A stretch of 64,000 nucleotides of DNA from Bedellia somnulentella (GCA_963576735.1 OY755175.1:1938401-2002400); one strand, 5' to 3'; shown: positions 33,271-45,029, numbered from the stretch's first letter. Numbers and translations: made by a program. Notes: generated by a model from the letters alone, not told the origin.

Positions 33271-33638
33271 TTCAGAAGTCTCTCAATTTATATTTATAGA
33301 ATAAGATAGAAAACTCTTTATTGGTAATCACATTTTTTATTTACTTATTTTAAAAGTTTTCTGACTAGTCGCACAAATATTGTACATTTAAATCTAATAA
33401 TTGAACATCAGTACAAAAGGCGCTTATTGAAGCTACATCTTTCAGACAATTGGGTTAGTATGAATACACCGTAGTACTAATCTAAACTTACACTTTTATC
33501 TAGTTAACATACAACAAGAATATATAATGTGATGTCTCAGGTAGGCAATGACAGTTTCCAGTTGGTACCACTTTGTCTCCTTCCGTTCCTTTACAATTTA
33601 AATATTGATTCTTCGTTCAGTTAGAATTTAAATATTGA

Positions 33639-34161
33639 TTACATGTGTTTACTCCAATCTAACAAGGAGAGGTGTCCAAATTTTATGCGAAACATATAAC
33701 GAGGATATCCATTATCGCTATTGTAACTTTTAGTGGATTCTTGACCTGGAATATAAAATCACTTAAAATGTTTCGCTGGCACACAAAAACTTTATAGATT
33801 TACGCCCGATTTCTGAATTGAGTATTCAAGCTGAGAACAACTTAAGTATCGTTTTGTCTCATTCAGTTGTTAAGATTTCAATGCGACAGTACGATACTTA
33901 AGTTGTTCTCAGCTGGAATACTCAATTCAGAGTTCGGGTGTTAGTTAAATCTCTTGTTGGAAACTTATCCTATATTTAACTTTCAAAGATGGCTAAGGTA
34001 TTTTAATGCTGAAGCCCTGGTTATTCTTTGTTAGATTGTAAAAAAAAATATTTTTTAATTATTGTTAGTACTATTTATTTTGTAGAAACTAAATAGTAAC
34101 CTCTTATATCAGCTACAAATGCTGCTCCTATGATAAACAATATCAGTAAAAGGATCTTCAT
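33639..34161 (-). CDS. Locus B: short Asn-rich secreted peptide, near-copy of locus A
   Basis: Exon 1 is 34161-34101 and exon 2 is 33745-33639. Splice phase, exon lengths and protein length (55 residues) match locus A. Exon 1 is unchanged at protein level. Exon 2 differs from A by a few substitutions: STKS for STNS, SDNG for SNNG, PRYM for PRNM, and the final Met for Glu. Both copies are open and correctly spliced on paper, so both may be functional. The intron holds the same hairpin MITE, and an AATAAA signal is at 33336-33341. A GC-richer LINE fragment has inserted just beyond the 3' end (about 32336-33270), which A lacks. Confidence 0.74.
33803..33940. mobile_element. Hairpin MITE in locus B intron
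   Basis: Same element as in locus A, same TTA flanks and same position in the intron, so it was inserted before the A/B duplication. Confidence 0.7.
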
Positions 34162-34215
34162 TTTTCTTCTGTCTGATCTCTTAACCTAGTATGGTATTGT
34201 GTTTAATAATAATTC

Positions 34216-34388
34216 CGAAGTCTTATATACTATTTTCAATGTACTTATGATATTTAAAAAAAAAAATATTAAGTATCAATGGTAACCATTGTATACAAAA
34301 ATATAATGTAAATATTATAGTATTACAATACTGCTTTATAAATTCATACAAAAAGAGAATTGAACTATTTAGACAGTTAACCTCGAGG
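34216..34388 (-). promoter_or_regulatory. Locus B promoter: TATA and upstream block
   Basis: TATATAAGACTTC is at about 34232-34216 and GTTAACCTCGAGG at about 34376-34388, nearly identical to A. Confidence 0.62.
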
Positions 34389-34434
34389 CATTGTAGAATC
34401 AGTTTTGGCAACTAATATAATGGACCATGTAGTT

Positions 34435-34540
34435 ACATACATACATATACTCACGCCATTAGTTCCCATCGGGGTAGGCAGAGACTATCTATCGCCACTT
34501 CGTACGATCCTGACAAACCTCTCTAGCTTCGTTTACATTA
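34435..34540 (-). mobile_element. RTE-like LINE 3' tip upstream of locus B
   Basis: Identical placement to 26840 in A. Confidence 0.68.
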
Positions 34541-34583
34541 CATTACATTAAATTTACCATACAGTTAATACAAATATTGCAAA

Positions 34584-34814
34584 ACATACATACTTACATC
34601 TAAATATCCCTAGAAGCCAGAGCTTTAGAGCTGGAAATTCTTCAGCCACATTTGGAAATTGATGGGGGAGAAGATGGTTGAAATAAAGTATTGTTGGGGA
34701 TGAGTCTCCAACCGCATCGCCCAAAAACCATTTAAAAAAGCCCCACACCCTTAGTCACCTCTTACGACACCCGTGAGTAGTGGGGTAGTGACATTCTAAG
34801 CCGGCACTACACGG
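34584..34814 (-). mobile_element. SINE-A upstream of locus B
   Basis: CTAAATATCCCTAGAAGCC to AAGCCGGCACTACACGGC. Confidence 0.78.
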
Positions 34815-35084
34815 CAGTATATTGTAACTTTAGTATTTGCATTGTACTAACAAAGCTTAAATTTGTTTTTCTGATATGCGTATAAATCAATTAGTCATCA
34901 TAGCCTGAAAATTTCGAAGCGTCGACAGCTTCTTCACCAAATTTTAAAGTTTTCTAGTTTCAAGGGTATGTATGGATATTATTAAGGCTTAGTTCAGGAC
35001 TGTATGGAGTATGGTCTTAAAATAGGAGATTTCTCAATTGAGAATTTAGGAGCTTTTGCTGTCCTAGTGGCGCTTTGAAATTTT

Positions 35085-35365
35085 ACATACATACATACAT
35101 ACATCTACTCACGCCGTTAGTTCCCATTGGGGTAGGCAGAGACTATCGATCGCCACTTTGTACGATCCTGGCACACCTCTCTGGCTTCGTTTAAATCCAT
35201 CAATCTTTTCATACATGCTCTTTTATTCTTCATACTGCGGACACCTGCCTTTTTGAGCACATTTTCTATTTGATCCAAATGTGTCCTCCGAGGTCGTCCT
35301 CTACTAACATTACCTTCCACATTGGCTCTATATATCTCTTTCACCGTCAATTTTATTTCTACTAA
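35085..35365 (-). pseudogene. RTE-like LINE C-terminal fragment
   Basis: Open from EIYRANVEGN to VSAYPNGN and stop, with a CATACATACAT tail at 35085. Same family as 30403 and its undamaged version of the stretch. Confidence 0.78.
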
Positions 35366-35382
35366 ATCATTTAAGATTCTTA

Positions 35383-36012
35383 CCTCTCCCATGGCCGAAA
35401 AAATGATTGCAAATTACGTAAACAAAAAAAAGATGAAAAAGTTTTATAGCAGATATACATATGCTCACGCCATCACTTCCCATTGTGGTAGACAGATAAG
35501 TTTAATTGCATACATACATACATGAACTCCCGCCATTATTACCCATCGGACATATATATGCATACACATACTAACGCCATCACTTCCCATAGGGGAAGGC
35601 AGATATGTATGATTATAATCATACTTACATACATATACTCACGCTATCATTTCCGATTGGGGTAGGTAAATACGTTTTATCACATACATGCAAGTAATAT
35701 TATATTATAAATATTCACGCTTTAACTTCCCATCGGAGTAAGCAGATACGTTTAATTACATACATACACACATATAATCACGCCATTACCTCCGATTGTG
35801 GTAAGCAGATAATTTTAATTACATTCATACATATGTAAACTCCCGCCATTATTTCCTTTTGGAGTCGGCAGATACGTATTGTTTCAAATATGCATACATA
35901 TACTCACGCCATCACTTCCCATTTGGGTAGGCAAATATTGCGTTAGTATATGCATACATATACGTACTCTCCCATTTAAAATTCTAATTTTCTGTTTCGG
36001 CCATGGGAGAGG
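35383..36012. mobile_element. Inverted-repeat-bounded element with minisatellite core, copy X2
   Basis: Near-identical to X1 at a constant offset of 4701 bp, as part of a longer duplicated segment (30664-31850 against 35367-36550). Confidence 0.65.
35452..35966 (-). repeat. Minisatellite of RTE 3' tips, X2
   Basis: Same order of unit variants as X1, so copied as a block. Confidence 0.75.
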
Positions 36013-36569
36013 CGAGAAACTAAAAGTATTCCCAAAATAATCATTTATTTCGGAAATTAAAACATTCCATATACAGGTGAGACAACACAAAAAGAAATTA
36101 AAATAAAATTCACGACATTATTAAAAATCTTACACATCTACAGATAGACATAAAATAAAATCAGGCTGTGTTAATTAAAATTAAAATCATATTAAATTAG
36201 CATTAAAATAAAAATAGAATTAAAAAATAATCAATACAAACAAATTATAAAATAGCAATAAAAATAATTTCTGAAGACATTTAATATAATTGAAAATAAT
36301 TGTTTGGGGCTACGTGTACGGACATCCAATGTTTTATCATTGAAGTGTAGTGCCGGCAGAACAATACACTGAAGTGTAGTGCCGGCTTAGAATGTACGAA
36401 CGATACTGCATAAATTTCATTCATTTTATCCCATTTTCTTTTACATATATATGTCCCCACCAAAGGTGTCGAGCCAACTAAATATCTTGATCTGGATATT
36501 TGTTAATTAGGTAAAGCTTTAGAACATTGCGCGAAACTCACGTCGTATACTAGTGTTGCCCAAACGCAA

Positions 36570-36700
36570 GAACAAGACGAGACTTAGCCAGTCTTGGTCT
36601 TGGTCTTGCGCCAATACACCTGGTCTTGGTCTTGGTCTTGGTCTTGCGCTCCCAGTCTTGGTCTTGGTCTTGGTCTTGCAGCAAGAGTCTTGCAAGTCTT
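36570..36700 (+). repeat. GTCTTG hexamer array, left end of hAT
   Basis: Runs of TCTTGG broken by GCGCCAATACACC and GCGCTCCCA, many copies in direct order. Confidence 0.85.
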
Positions 36701-37999
36701 GCAATTACCTATTACTATTAAGTCTAATACGACTAATACGTCTATTACTATTTATTAAAGTTTACTTTAAATCTTAGAAAAACGTATTAGAATTGGAACA
36801 TTGTGAGCTTGAATGAATATAGCAATAGTAAAGATCAAGCAGATTAATAAATAACTGAAGATTTGATAAGAAATTCGAAAAATCAACTGACCTATATTAG
36901 ACGGGTGGTCAGTACATAAATAAAACTTCGATATCCTTTCACTTATCTCGATTATATTGCTCGTTACACACTTATTCACAATATTTTCTAATTCCACATA
37001 CAAAAACTACGCGTCCTCCTCTCTTTTCTATCCAATCCTCCACCAAACCGGATATCCGCTTAAGATACCGTTTTAAACAACATCCGTTCCAGCTAGCAAC
37101 TGGTTTATATTATAAAATATAATGTCAAAACGGTTATCTACTCAAAAATACAATCAAATCAATATTTAACCAAATTGATAACCGATAAAATAATTAAATA
37201 CACTTCCATTTAAGTTAGCGTCTGTCTTAGTTATTAAAAAAAAGACATTTGTCAAGTTTACTTTTCATAAAATATTAAATTGACTTCCGATCAAGTTAAA
37301 CTATCAAACTTTACTATTACATGACTGATATTGATTACGATATTGATATTGACTGACATGATAATTACATGAATACCTAAAATGGCTTGACACTAAGCTT
37401 ATTATCCTAACACCTATATGTCGTTTTCCATGGAAGTAACTGGAATTAAAATAATTCCTTTATTTATAGTACGTTTCCTTGCTTTCTACCGCGCCGCCTC
37501 GCCACGTACCGGCTCTATGATAAGGATGCCGCCGCAAATCAAACAATAATATAAAGCGTGTAAAAAAAATCGAAATTATTTTGCATGAGTATACCTACGC
37601 TACGCCCTATGGCGTCATATATATGGCAATCAAATAGTGTCAAATGTTATGATTTCAGCGTGGCGGCAACGATTGTTTTAGATTTCAAAAGAAGCCGCCG
37701 GCGCGTGTATCATAACCATGTACTTCCGAAAAGCGGCAAATTTCTTTGAGAAGTAAGTACAAAACCTTTGATGCCGCATTATCAAAGTGCCGATGGTTAA
37801 AACATAACTATGCATGCACTCAGTTTGATTTTAATAATATTTTTATTCGCTATGTTTATGGTATTAGTCGTAATGCGCATAGGTCCAGTTTTTCATATTC
37901 GTTGATACAGTTTTTTGCGTCTCATAGAATTCCTAAGCGTACCTACCTATCCACCGAACTGTTACACCTAACTACTCAGTGAAATAGCGCTAAGTCCTA

Positions 38000-38150
38000 A
38001 CTGCAAGACGCAAGAGTCTTGCAGGCTATGTCTTGTTCTTGCTCAAGTCTTGCACGGTCAGTCTTGGTCTTGGTCTTGCTAAAAATACGCGGTCTTGTTC
38101 TTGGTCTTGGTCTTGCAAAAACGCAAGAACAAGACCAAGACTGCAAGACC
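38000..38150. repeat. GTCTTG/CAAGAC hexamer array, right end of hAT
   Basis: Contains both orientations, with an internal palindrome around CTTGCAAAAACGCAAG. Confidence 0.85.
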
Positions 38151-38426
38151 AAGACTGAATTTGGGCAACACTATCGTATACGCTTTTTAAACTCTCGCGG
38201 TTTGTAGACATTATACATAACAATAATCGGGATTAAGCAAGGAATATTTTTAAATCACTTACGTAAGTGTAGTAACTTCATAATTTACCTACGATTAACC
38301 AACGAATATTTTTAAACCCGATTATACTTATATATAATACACATCGTAAATGATAAAGTTACCAGCTAAGTTACGGGATGCGATTTTAGACCATCTTCGA
38401 AATTCGAGTTGTAGTACTAGTAGCAG

Positions 38427-38663
38427 GCCGCGTAATGCCGGCTTAGAATGTCACTACCCCTACCCATGGGTGTCATGAGAGACTACTAAGGTTAAAGTAA
38501 GGTTTTTTAAGTGGGTTTTGGGCGATGCGGTTGCAGTCCCATCACAAATAATACTTTATTTCCAACGTCGTCTCCCTCGTCAATTTCCTGGCTGAGGAAA
38601 TTCTAGTTCTAAAGCTCTGGCTTCCCCTTTTTGGGATCTATGGCCGTGAGTATTTGTATGTAT
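38427..38663 (+). mobile_element. SINE-A next to the hAT element
   Basis: Second half of the repeated 31850-32200 segment, with its own 3' end (CCGTGAGTATTTGTATG). Confidence 0.75.
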
Positions 38664-38767
38664 ACACGACGTTACAATATAATATCTTGTTACCTTTGTA
38701 CTTTTTTTTAATTTTTGTATTTACTACATGGTCCATTATGTTTGTTGCCATACAGATTCTACAATGC

Positions 38768-38937
38768 CTCGAGGTTAACTTTCTGAATAGTTTCATTCTA
38801 TTTTTGTATCGATTATAAGGCAGTATTGTAATAGTATATTTACTTTATATTTTTGTGTACAATGGTTATCATTGATACTTAATAAATAGTTTTTTCCCAA
38901 GTATCATAAGTACATTAAAAACAGTATATAAGACTTC
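38768..38937 (+). promoter_or_regulatory. Locus C promoter: upstream block and TATA
   Basis: CCTCGAGGTTAAC at 38768-38780 and CAGTATATAAGACTTC at 38922-38937, in mirror order to A and B because the copy is inverted. Confidence 0.62.
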
Positions 38938-38992
38938 GGAATTATTATAAAATACAATACCATACTAGGTTAAGAGATCGGACAGAAGAAAA

Positions 38993-39924
38993 ATGAAGAT
39001 CCTTTTACTGATATTGTTTATCATAGGAGCAGCATTTGTAGCTGATATAAGAGGTTACTATTTAGTTTCTACAAAATAAATAATACTAACATACATACAT
39101 TCATATTCTCACGCCGTTAGTTCCCATTGGGGTAGGCAGAGACTATCGATCGCCACTTTGTACGATCCTGGCAAACCTCTCTAGCTTCATTCACATCCAT
39201 CAGTCTTTTCATACATGCTCTTTTATTCTTCGTACTACGGACACCTGCCTTTTTGAGTAAATTTTCTATTTGATCCAAATGTGTCCTCCGAGGTCGTCCT
39301 CTACTAACATTACCTTCCACATTGGCTCTATAGATCTCTTTTACCAATTTACTGTCATCCATCCTCTCTATATGCCCAAATCATCTCAACATTCCTTTCT
39401 CTATCTTTCTTACAATATCATCTTTCACACCACATCTTTCACGAATCACGTCATTCCTTACACGATCACATAACCTCACATTACAAACTTTTCTGAGGGA
39501 CCTCATTTCTATACTAACAATAATTAAAAAATATTTTTTTTACAAGCTAACTAAGGATCACCAGGGCTTAAACATTAAATTACCTTAGCCATCTTTGAAA
39601 GTTAAATATAGGATAAGTTTCGAACAAGAGTTTTAAATAACGCCCGAGTTCTGAATTGAGTATTCCAGCTGAGAACAACTTAAGTATCGTTCTGTCGCAT
39701 TGAAATCTTAACAACTGGATAAGACAAAACGATACTTAAGTCGATCTCAGCTTAAATACTCAATTCAGAAATCGGGCGTAAATCTATTAAGTTTTTGTGT
39801 GCCAGCGAAACATTTTAAGTGATTTTATATTCCAGGTCAAGAATCCACTAACAGTTACAATAGCGATAATGGATATCATCGTCATATATGGATAGTCTTG
39901 TTAGATTGGAGTAAACACAAGTAA
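38993..39924 (+). CDS. Locus C: short Asn-rich secreted peptide, inverted copy
   Basis: Exon 1 is 38993-39053 with the same signal peptide as A and B. Exon 2 is 39836-39924, for 150 nt, 49 residues plus stop. Relative to A an 18-bp in-frame loss has replaced the middle of the mature peptide (YPRNMFRIKF becomes YHRHIWIV), while the ends (GQESTNSYNS and LLDWSKHK) are kept. The orientation is opposite to A and B. The intron is enlarged by a 419-bp RTE fragment with a 9-bp target duplication, placed 38 bp behind the donor. The TATA box is at 38922-38937 and AATAAA at 40231-40236. The frame survives despite the deletion, which argues for retained function but does not prove it. Confidence 0.7.
39092..39510 (-). 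mobile_element. RTE-like LINE 3' fragment in locus C intron
   Basis: A 9-bp duplication ATACTAACA flanks it (39083-39091 and 39511-39519). The intron of A shows the empty site. Coding frame 39362-39117 ends VSAYPNGN. Confidence 0.85.
39641..39779. mobile_element. Hairpin MITE in locus C intron
   Basis: Inverted copy of the A/B element with TAA flanks. It shares the homologous intron position. Confidence 0.7.
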
Positions 39925-40301
39925 TCAATATTTAAATTCTAGCGGAAGGAAGAATTAATATTTAAATTGTAAAGGAACGGAAGGAGACAAAGTGGTGCAA
40001 ACTGGAAACTGTCCTTGCCTACCTGAGACATCACATTATATATTCTTGTAGCTTTATTTGAATGTTAACTAGATATAAGTGTAAGTTTAGATTAGTAATA
40101 CGGTGTATTCATACTAAACTAATTGTCTGAAAGATGTAGCTTCAATAAGCGCCATTTGTAATGATGTTCAATTATTAGATTTAAATGTACAATATTTGTG
40201 CGACTAGTCTAAAAACTTTTAAAATAAGTGAATAAAAAATGTGATTCGCAATAAAGAGTTTTCTATCTTATTCTATAACTATAAATTAAGTGACTTCTGG
40301 A

Positions 40302-40549
40302 CATACATGCATGTAATCACGGCCATAAATCGCAAAAAAGAGTAGCCAGCGCTTCAGAGCTAAAAACTCCTCAGCCACATCTGAACGTTTATAGGACAAG
40401 ATGGAATAAATAAAGTACCGTTGGTGTAGGGTCTCCAACCGCATCGCCTAAAACCCACCTTAAAAACTTTAACTTTACTTTAACCTTAGTTGTCTCTCAT
40501 GACACCCATGGGTAGGGGTAGTGACATTCTAAGCCGGCATTACACGGCC
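40302..40549 (-). mobile_element. SINE-A in segment C
   Basis: Inverted counterpart of 25472 and 32096. Confidence 0.75.
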
Positions 40550-40899
40550 TGCTACTAGTACTACTACTAGACTTTCGAAGTAGGTCTAAAATTGCGTCCC
40601 GTAACTTAGCTAGTAACTTTATCATTTACGATGTGTATTATATATAAGTATAATCGGGTTTAAAAATATTCGTTGGGTAATCGTTGGTAAATTATGAAGT
40701 TACTACCATTACGTAAGTGATTTAAAAATATTCCTTGCTTAATCCCGATTATTGTTATATATAATGTCTACAAATCGCGAGAGTTTAAAAAGCGTATACT
40801 ATGTGAGTTTCGCGCAGTGTTCTAAAGCTTTACCTAATTAACCAATGTCCAGATCAAGATATTTAGTTGGCTCGACACCTTTGGTGGGGACATACATGT

Positions 40900-41500
40900 G
40901 TAAAAACAGGGGTAATATGAAAAAATATGAAAATAAAATAATAAAAATTATGCAGTATCGCATATTATTATATTTTATGAAACGACCATTACTCATTGAT
41001 GAACGCAGTGAAAAATTAATATCAACTAAAACTTTCACAAAGGGGTTGGTGCAGGTACTTTGATTGGCATGAGTACGTGATAGGGGGCAGGCCTATCGCT
41101 GTTTTGTATGAATAACTACTTGAGTACAACTTTGGCTATGTGGGTTTTCTCACCATGTTTTCCCTCACCGTTAACAACCATGATAACCGTTAAAACATAA
41201 CTAGAAAAGACAAATTGCTGATGGCCCGACCCCGAATCACATCGTCTGCATGATCAGCGGTGTTTTACCTACTGAGCTATCACGGTGGTGGCGAACGGTA
41301 TAAGATAATGTTTAATCTATTGCTTAGTGTTGATTCTTTTTTACGAGTACCTTAGACTTTTCTTTGCAAAGGACTGCGGCCTGCTTTATTCACAAAAATA
41401 TATTCTAAGTTTGTTTTAATTTTATATTTTTTCGTTGAGTAAAGGGTCGAGGTTTAGGGTTTATTGGTGATGAAATTACTTTAAATTTTAAAGTTGTGCC
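40900..41500. other. Inverted copy of 19540-19990 plus 24800-24980
   Basis: Contains the SINE-B fragment and GTTTAGGGTTTATTGGTGATG, which reads in reverse at 19550. Leads directly into the truncated LINE at 41500. Confidence 0.65.
41050..41292 (-). mobile_element. SINE-B fragment, reverse copy of the one at 19742
   Basis: Shares the otherwise unusual boundary TACTCATGCCAATCAAAG with the LINE-fused copy, so both derive from one rearranged unit. Confidence 0.75.
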
Positions 41501-43220
41501 GTTTTTGGTCGAGAAAAGGTCTGAAATAGTATTATTTGTTGATGATACTTCTTTAATTTCTGACGTTTAAAGAAATTCATAAAATATTGACGATGTAAAT
41601 AATGCAGTTTCCCAAATTCAAACATGGTTTGCTTCAAAGAATCTTGTACTAAATGCCAATAAAACAAATGTATTAAATTTGCATTACCAAATGTTAAAAG
41701 TGTTGATAGTGAAATTACATTAAATAATGAAAAAAATACCATTTACGGATAGCGCAGTTTTCTTAGGGATACATCTGGACTCAAAGCTCCAATGGGGACC
41801 CCACATTAGCGCGCTAGCTGGCAGGCTAAGCAGTGCTGCCTATGTCGTTAGAAAAATAAGACATTTAACTGATGTACAGACCGCTCGTTTAGTTTACTAT
41901 AGTTATTTTCATAGCATCATGTCTAATGGCATTTTACTCTGGGGCAGAGCTGCTGATGTTGGGTCCATATTCATTCTACAGAAAAGAGCAATAAGAGCTA
42001 TTTATAATTTAGGTTCACGAGATTCCCTTAGAGAATTGTTTAAAACCATAAATATAATGACACTGCCATGTCAATATATTTATGAAAACATCATGTATGT
42101 AAGAATAAATTTGAAAGCATTTTCCAAAAACTGTGACAGACATGCTAGAAGTCTTAGACATACTTACTTACTTATACTCACGCCACGGGTAGGCAGAGAC
42201 TATCGATCGCCACTTAGTACGATCTTGATAAACCTCTCATGCTTCCCTTACATTCATTATCCTTCTCATACATGCTCTTTTATTCTTCTCACTTCGGACC
42301 CGCGCCTTTATAAGAACGTTTTCTATCTGGTCAAGAAACGTTTTACGAGGCCGTCCTCTACTAACATTCCCATCCACATTGGCTCTATATATTTTTTTCG
42401 CTACTTTATTTCCATCCATCCTCTCTATGTGCCCAAACCACCTCAACATTCCTTTTTCTATCTTGCATACTACGTCATCTTTCAAACCTACTCGTTCACG
42501 GATCACAGTATCTCACTCTATCACACAGCCTTACATTACATATACTTCTGAGGGATCTCATTTCCACTGCATTAACTCTACTTTCATGCTTTTTCTGCCA
42601 TGCCCAACATTCACTACCATACATCAGCGTGGGAATCAGAACAGCATTATGCACAGCCATTCGAACCTTTTCTGACAACGACTGGCTCAACATCAGATTG
42701 TTCATGGCTCCATTCACGGCGTTTCCCTTTTTAACTTTCCTTTCAATATCTTCCTCTTCTTCTTTCCTTCTTCCTCCTCTTCTTCTTCTTAGACATAATA
42801 ATAAAATTTTAATTCAAAAGTACAGATTGTCAAAACTAAATACATATTTTATGGGGTTATGTGTAAAATTTTATAATTAAATACCTGATGACATATTGAA
42901 TCTAACAGAAAATAATTCAAACAATTATAAAACGCAGTCTTCATTTAAAAGCTTATTAAAGTTTAAATGATTATATGATAGATGAAACTGCTTGGTGTTA
43001 CCAGGGCTCTATTCAGGATATTTCCAGACATATAGACCAATATTGTAATATGACTAAGAAAAATGTGAGTGCTGAGTTTCTTACGGGTTCTTCTCGCAAC
43101 AATACACCTTCCGAATCCGAAGTAGAGTCAGTAGAGTAAGATTTAACTTATATGTAAGTTTGTGACGTTCAAAAAATAGAGAACAATTCTTTTTATTTTG
43201 AAATAAATATGTTTTATCTT
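41500..43220 (+). pseudogene. Second Jockey-like LINE copy, 5'-truncated and interrupted
   Basis: Starts at the equivalent of 21130 in the first copy. The catalytic FADD is FVDD followed by a frame-ending TAA, then the thumb region is open from 41727 (FTDSAVFLGIHLDSKLQWGP). An RTE fragment interrupts it at 42163-42786. After it, coding resumes with several frame losses to the 3' UTR with GTTCTTCTCGCAACAATAC and a TATCTTTT tail. Confidence 0.8.
42163..42786 (-). mobile_element. RTE-like LINE fragment nested in the Jockey-like LINE
   Basis: The 11-bp duplication TCTTAGACATA (42152-42162 and 42787-42797) defines 624 bp. Coding, on the minus strand: LIPTLMYGSECWAWQKKHES, then MLRWFGHIERMDGNKVAKKI and GRPRKTFLDQIENVL. 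Tail AAGTAAGTAAGT; the 5' end is a purine-rich AAGAAG tract. Confidence 0.85.
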
Positions 43221-43236
43221 TTTTATCTTTTTATTG

Positions 43237-43343
43237 TAAAATGAATGTTTTTGGTGACGGGTCTCCCATCACTCTTAGCCGCTTCTAACGAACACTTACT
43301 TTAGCAAATGGGATAGTGCTTTTCTAAGCCAACACTACACAGC
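43237..43343 (-). mobile_element. SINE-A 5' half
   Basis: GAATGTTTTTGGTGACGGG to AAGCCAACACTACACAGCC, placed in the 3' tail of the second LINE. Confidence 0.65.
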
Positions 43344-44334
43344 CTCATCAGCATAGGATCAAAGATAATCAGAGGTATTATATAACTCTCTGTGCATTCC
43401 CAAATTATAATGTGTTTTTTTATACTGGTTCTATTGTTGAAAACTTAACACCACAAATCTCTAAATCTAATGTTTATTTATTGCTAAAAATCAGGTTATT
43501 GATTTTACGGCCACAATAACTCTTAAAATAACTGTAATTAAATAATAATATACAAGGTGGAACTTTAATATGTTAAGAATTTTTGAGACTCATTGTTCAT
43601 TAGTTAAGGGCCTCCCCGAATTTTGCAGCTATTGCGCTCACTCTTACGTCAAATTTACTGAGAGTGACAGGGACGGAAAAATCGCGCGCGCAGGATAAAT
43701 GTAGTTTATTTAGTTTTATTGAATAACTACAATGTTTAAATGAAAAGTTAAACATCAAAGTTACAGATCTTAAAGCTACGCGTATATAGACACATAATAC
43801 GGTTTTTATGAAAACAAAGCATGTTCCAGTTCAATTTTTTTCATCATATTTTTCAACAAATTATTATAATGTTAAACATCAAATTTTAACACCATGAACT
43901 ACACAACACCAACATTTATTTTATTCATGTCATATCAATATCATCAAATCAGACTTTATAGAATTTCCAAACAATCAATATCAACCTATTTTTCCGGGGA
44001 TGCCCTTAAGTATTTCATTATGCTAAATAGACAGACAATACATTTCACGAAAGATCAAAACAATACTTTGTGATTGAATAATCGTATTATTACAAAGGCA
44101 CATTCTTTTCTAAAACATGTTGATAAATTGATGAATACTTTCAATATCAAAAAGAGATGTAAAAAGTATCACGCACGTTTTTTTTTTTTGTGGACAAACC
44201 TATTCCATTCGCTTACAATGATAACACCTTATGTATTTTCACAGAATATAGCCTAAAAATATTTTGTATCAATTAAAATTTACGTTGTTATTATTCAAAA
44301 ACTTCCCGCAATGTTACTTACAAGTAGTAATAAA
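43344..44334. repeat. Outer part of left arm of inverted duplication
   Basis: Non-coding. AATGTTTATTTATTGCTAAAA reads in reverse near 58690, and AAACTTCCCGCAATGTTAC has its mirror at 58270. Confidence 0.65.
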
Positions 44335-44697
44335 AACATAAACATAAACGTTCACGCCGAATATCTCCGAAGGGGTTGGCAGAGGCACTAATACTTCTGA
44401 ACATCACGTGACTTTGTCACCTGGTGTTCAGAGTACCCACGTTTTGCATGGACAGTGTACTCACGTGATAGGGGGCAGGCCTATCGCCGTTTTGTACGAA
44501 TACACTGTCACATTACTAAGTACAACTCAGCCATGTGGGTTTCCTCACGATGTTTTCCCTCACCGTTAACAACCATGACAAATTAATCACACATATGTCT
44601 TTAGAAAAGACAAATTGCCGTAGGCCCGACCCAGGATTTGAACACTAGTCGTTTGCACGATAACCAAGTGTTCTACCCACTGGGCTATCACGGCTAC
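44335..44697 (-). mobile_element. SINE-B, full length
   Basis: Complete from the tail ACATAAACGTTCACGCC to the head TGGGCTATCACGG. Paired with 57975-58270 across the inverted duplication. Confidence 0.82.
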
Positions 44698-45029
44698 TAG
44701 TAGTGCAGTAACACTAAAATCTTCAAATATAATGTAAACTAATACTTCAATGCAAATTGTGATTAAAACTTATTGAGCTGAGTGAGTTAGGTAAGATTTT
44801 TTCGTTGATCATTCCTCAATGGTAGGTTCGATCATGACATGCGACTATTACGACACTAAACTATGTACACTCCATCACTGTGCCAAACTTGGTTAAAATC
44901 GGTCGAGCCCTCGAGCCGTTTCCGAAGAGTTTGATCACAATGAAGTCACCTACCCTCCTATAAGATCACACAGCATAGCACAAAGACAAATTATTCCCAA
45001 CACAGTAATTACTTGTGGTATGGGTGATT

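Larger units (their letters stand above)
36551..38173. mobile_element. 1.62-kb nonautonomous hAT element
   Basis: 14-bp terminal inverted repeats TAGTGTTGCCCAAA and an 8-bp target duplication TCGTATAC at 36543-36550 and 38174-38181. The related segment at 31840-31855 reads straight through ACGTCGTATACGCTTTT, the empty site. Subterminal arrays of GTCTTG/CAAGAC hexamers lie at about 36570-36700 and 38000-38150. The roughly 1.3 kb inside is AT-rich with no transposase. Confidence 0.88.

Noticed and set aside
36519..36777. Low-complexity ORFs in GTCTTG repeats
   Set aside because: Open only because the hexamer has no stops; they are transposon subterminal repeats.
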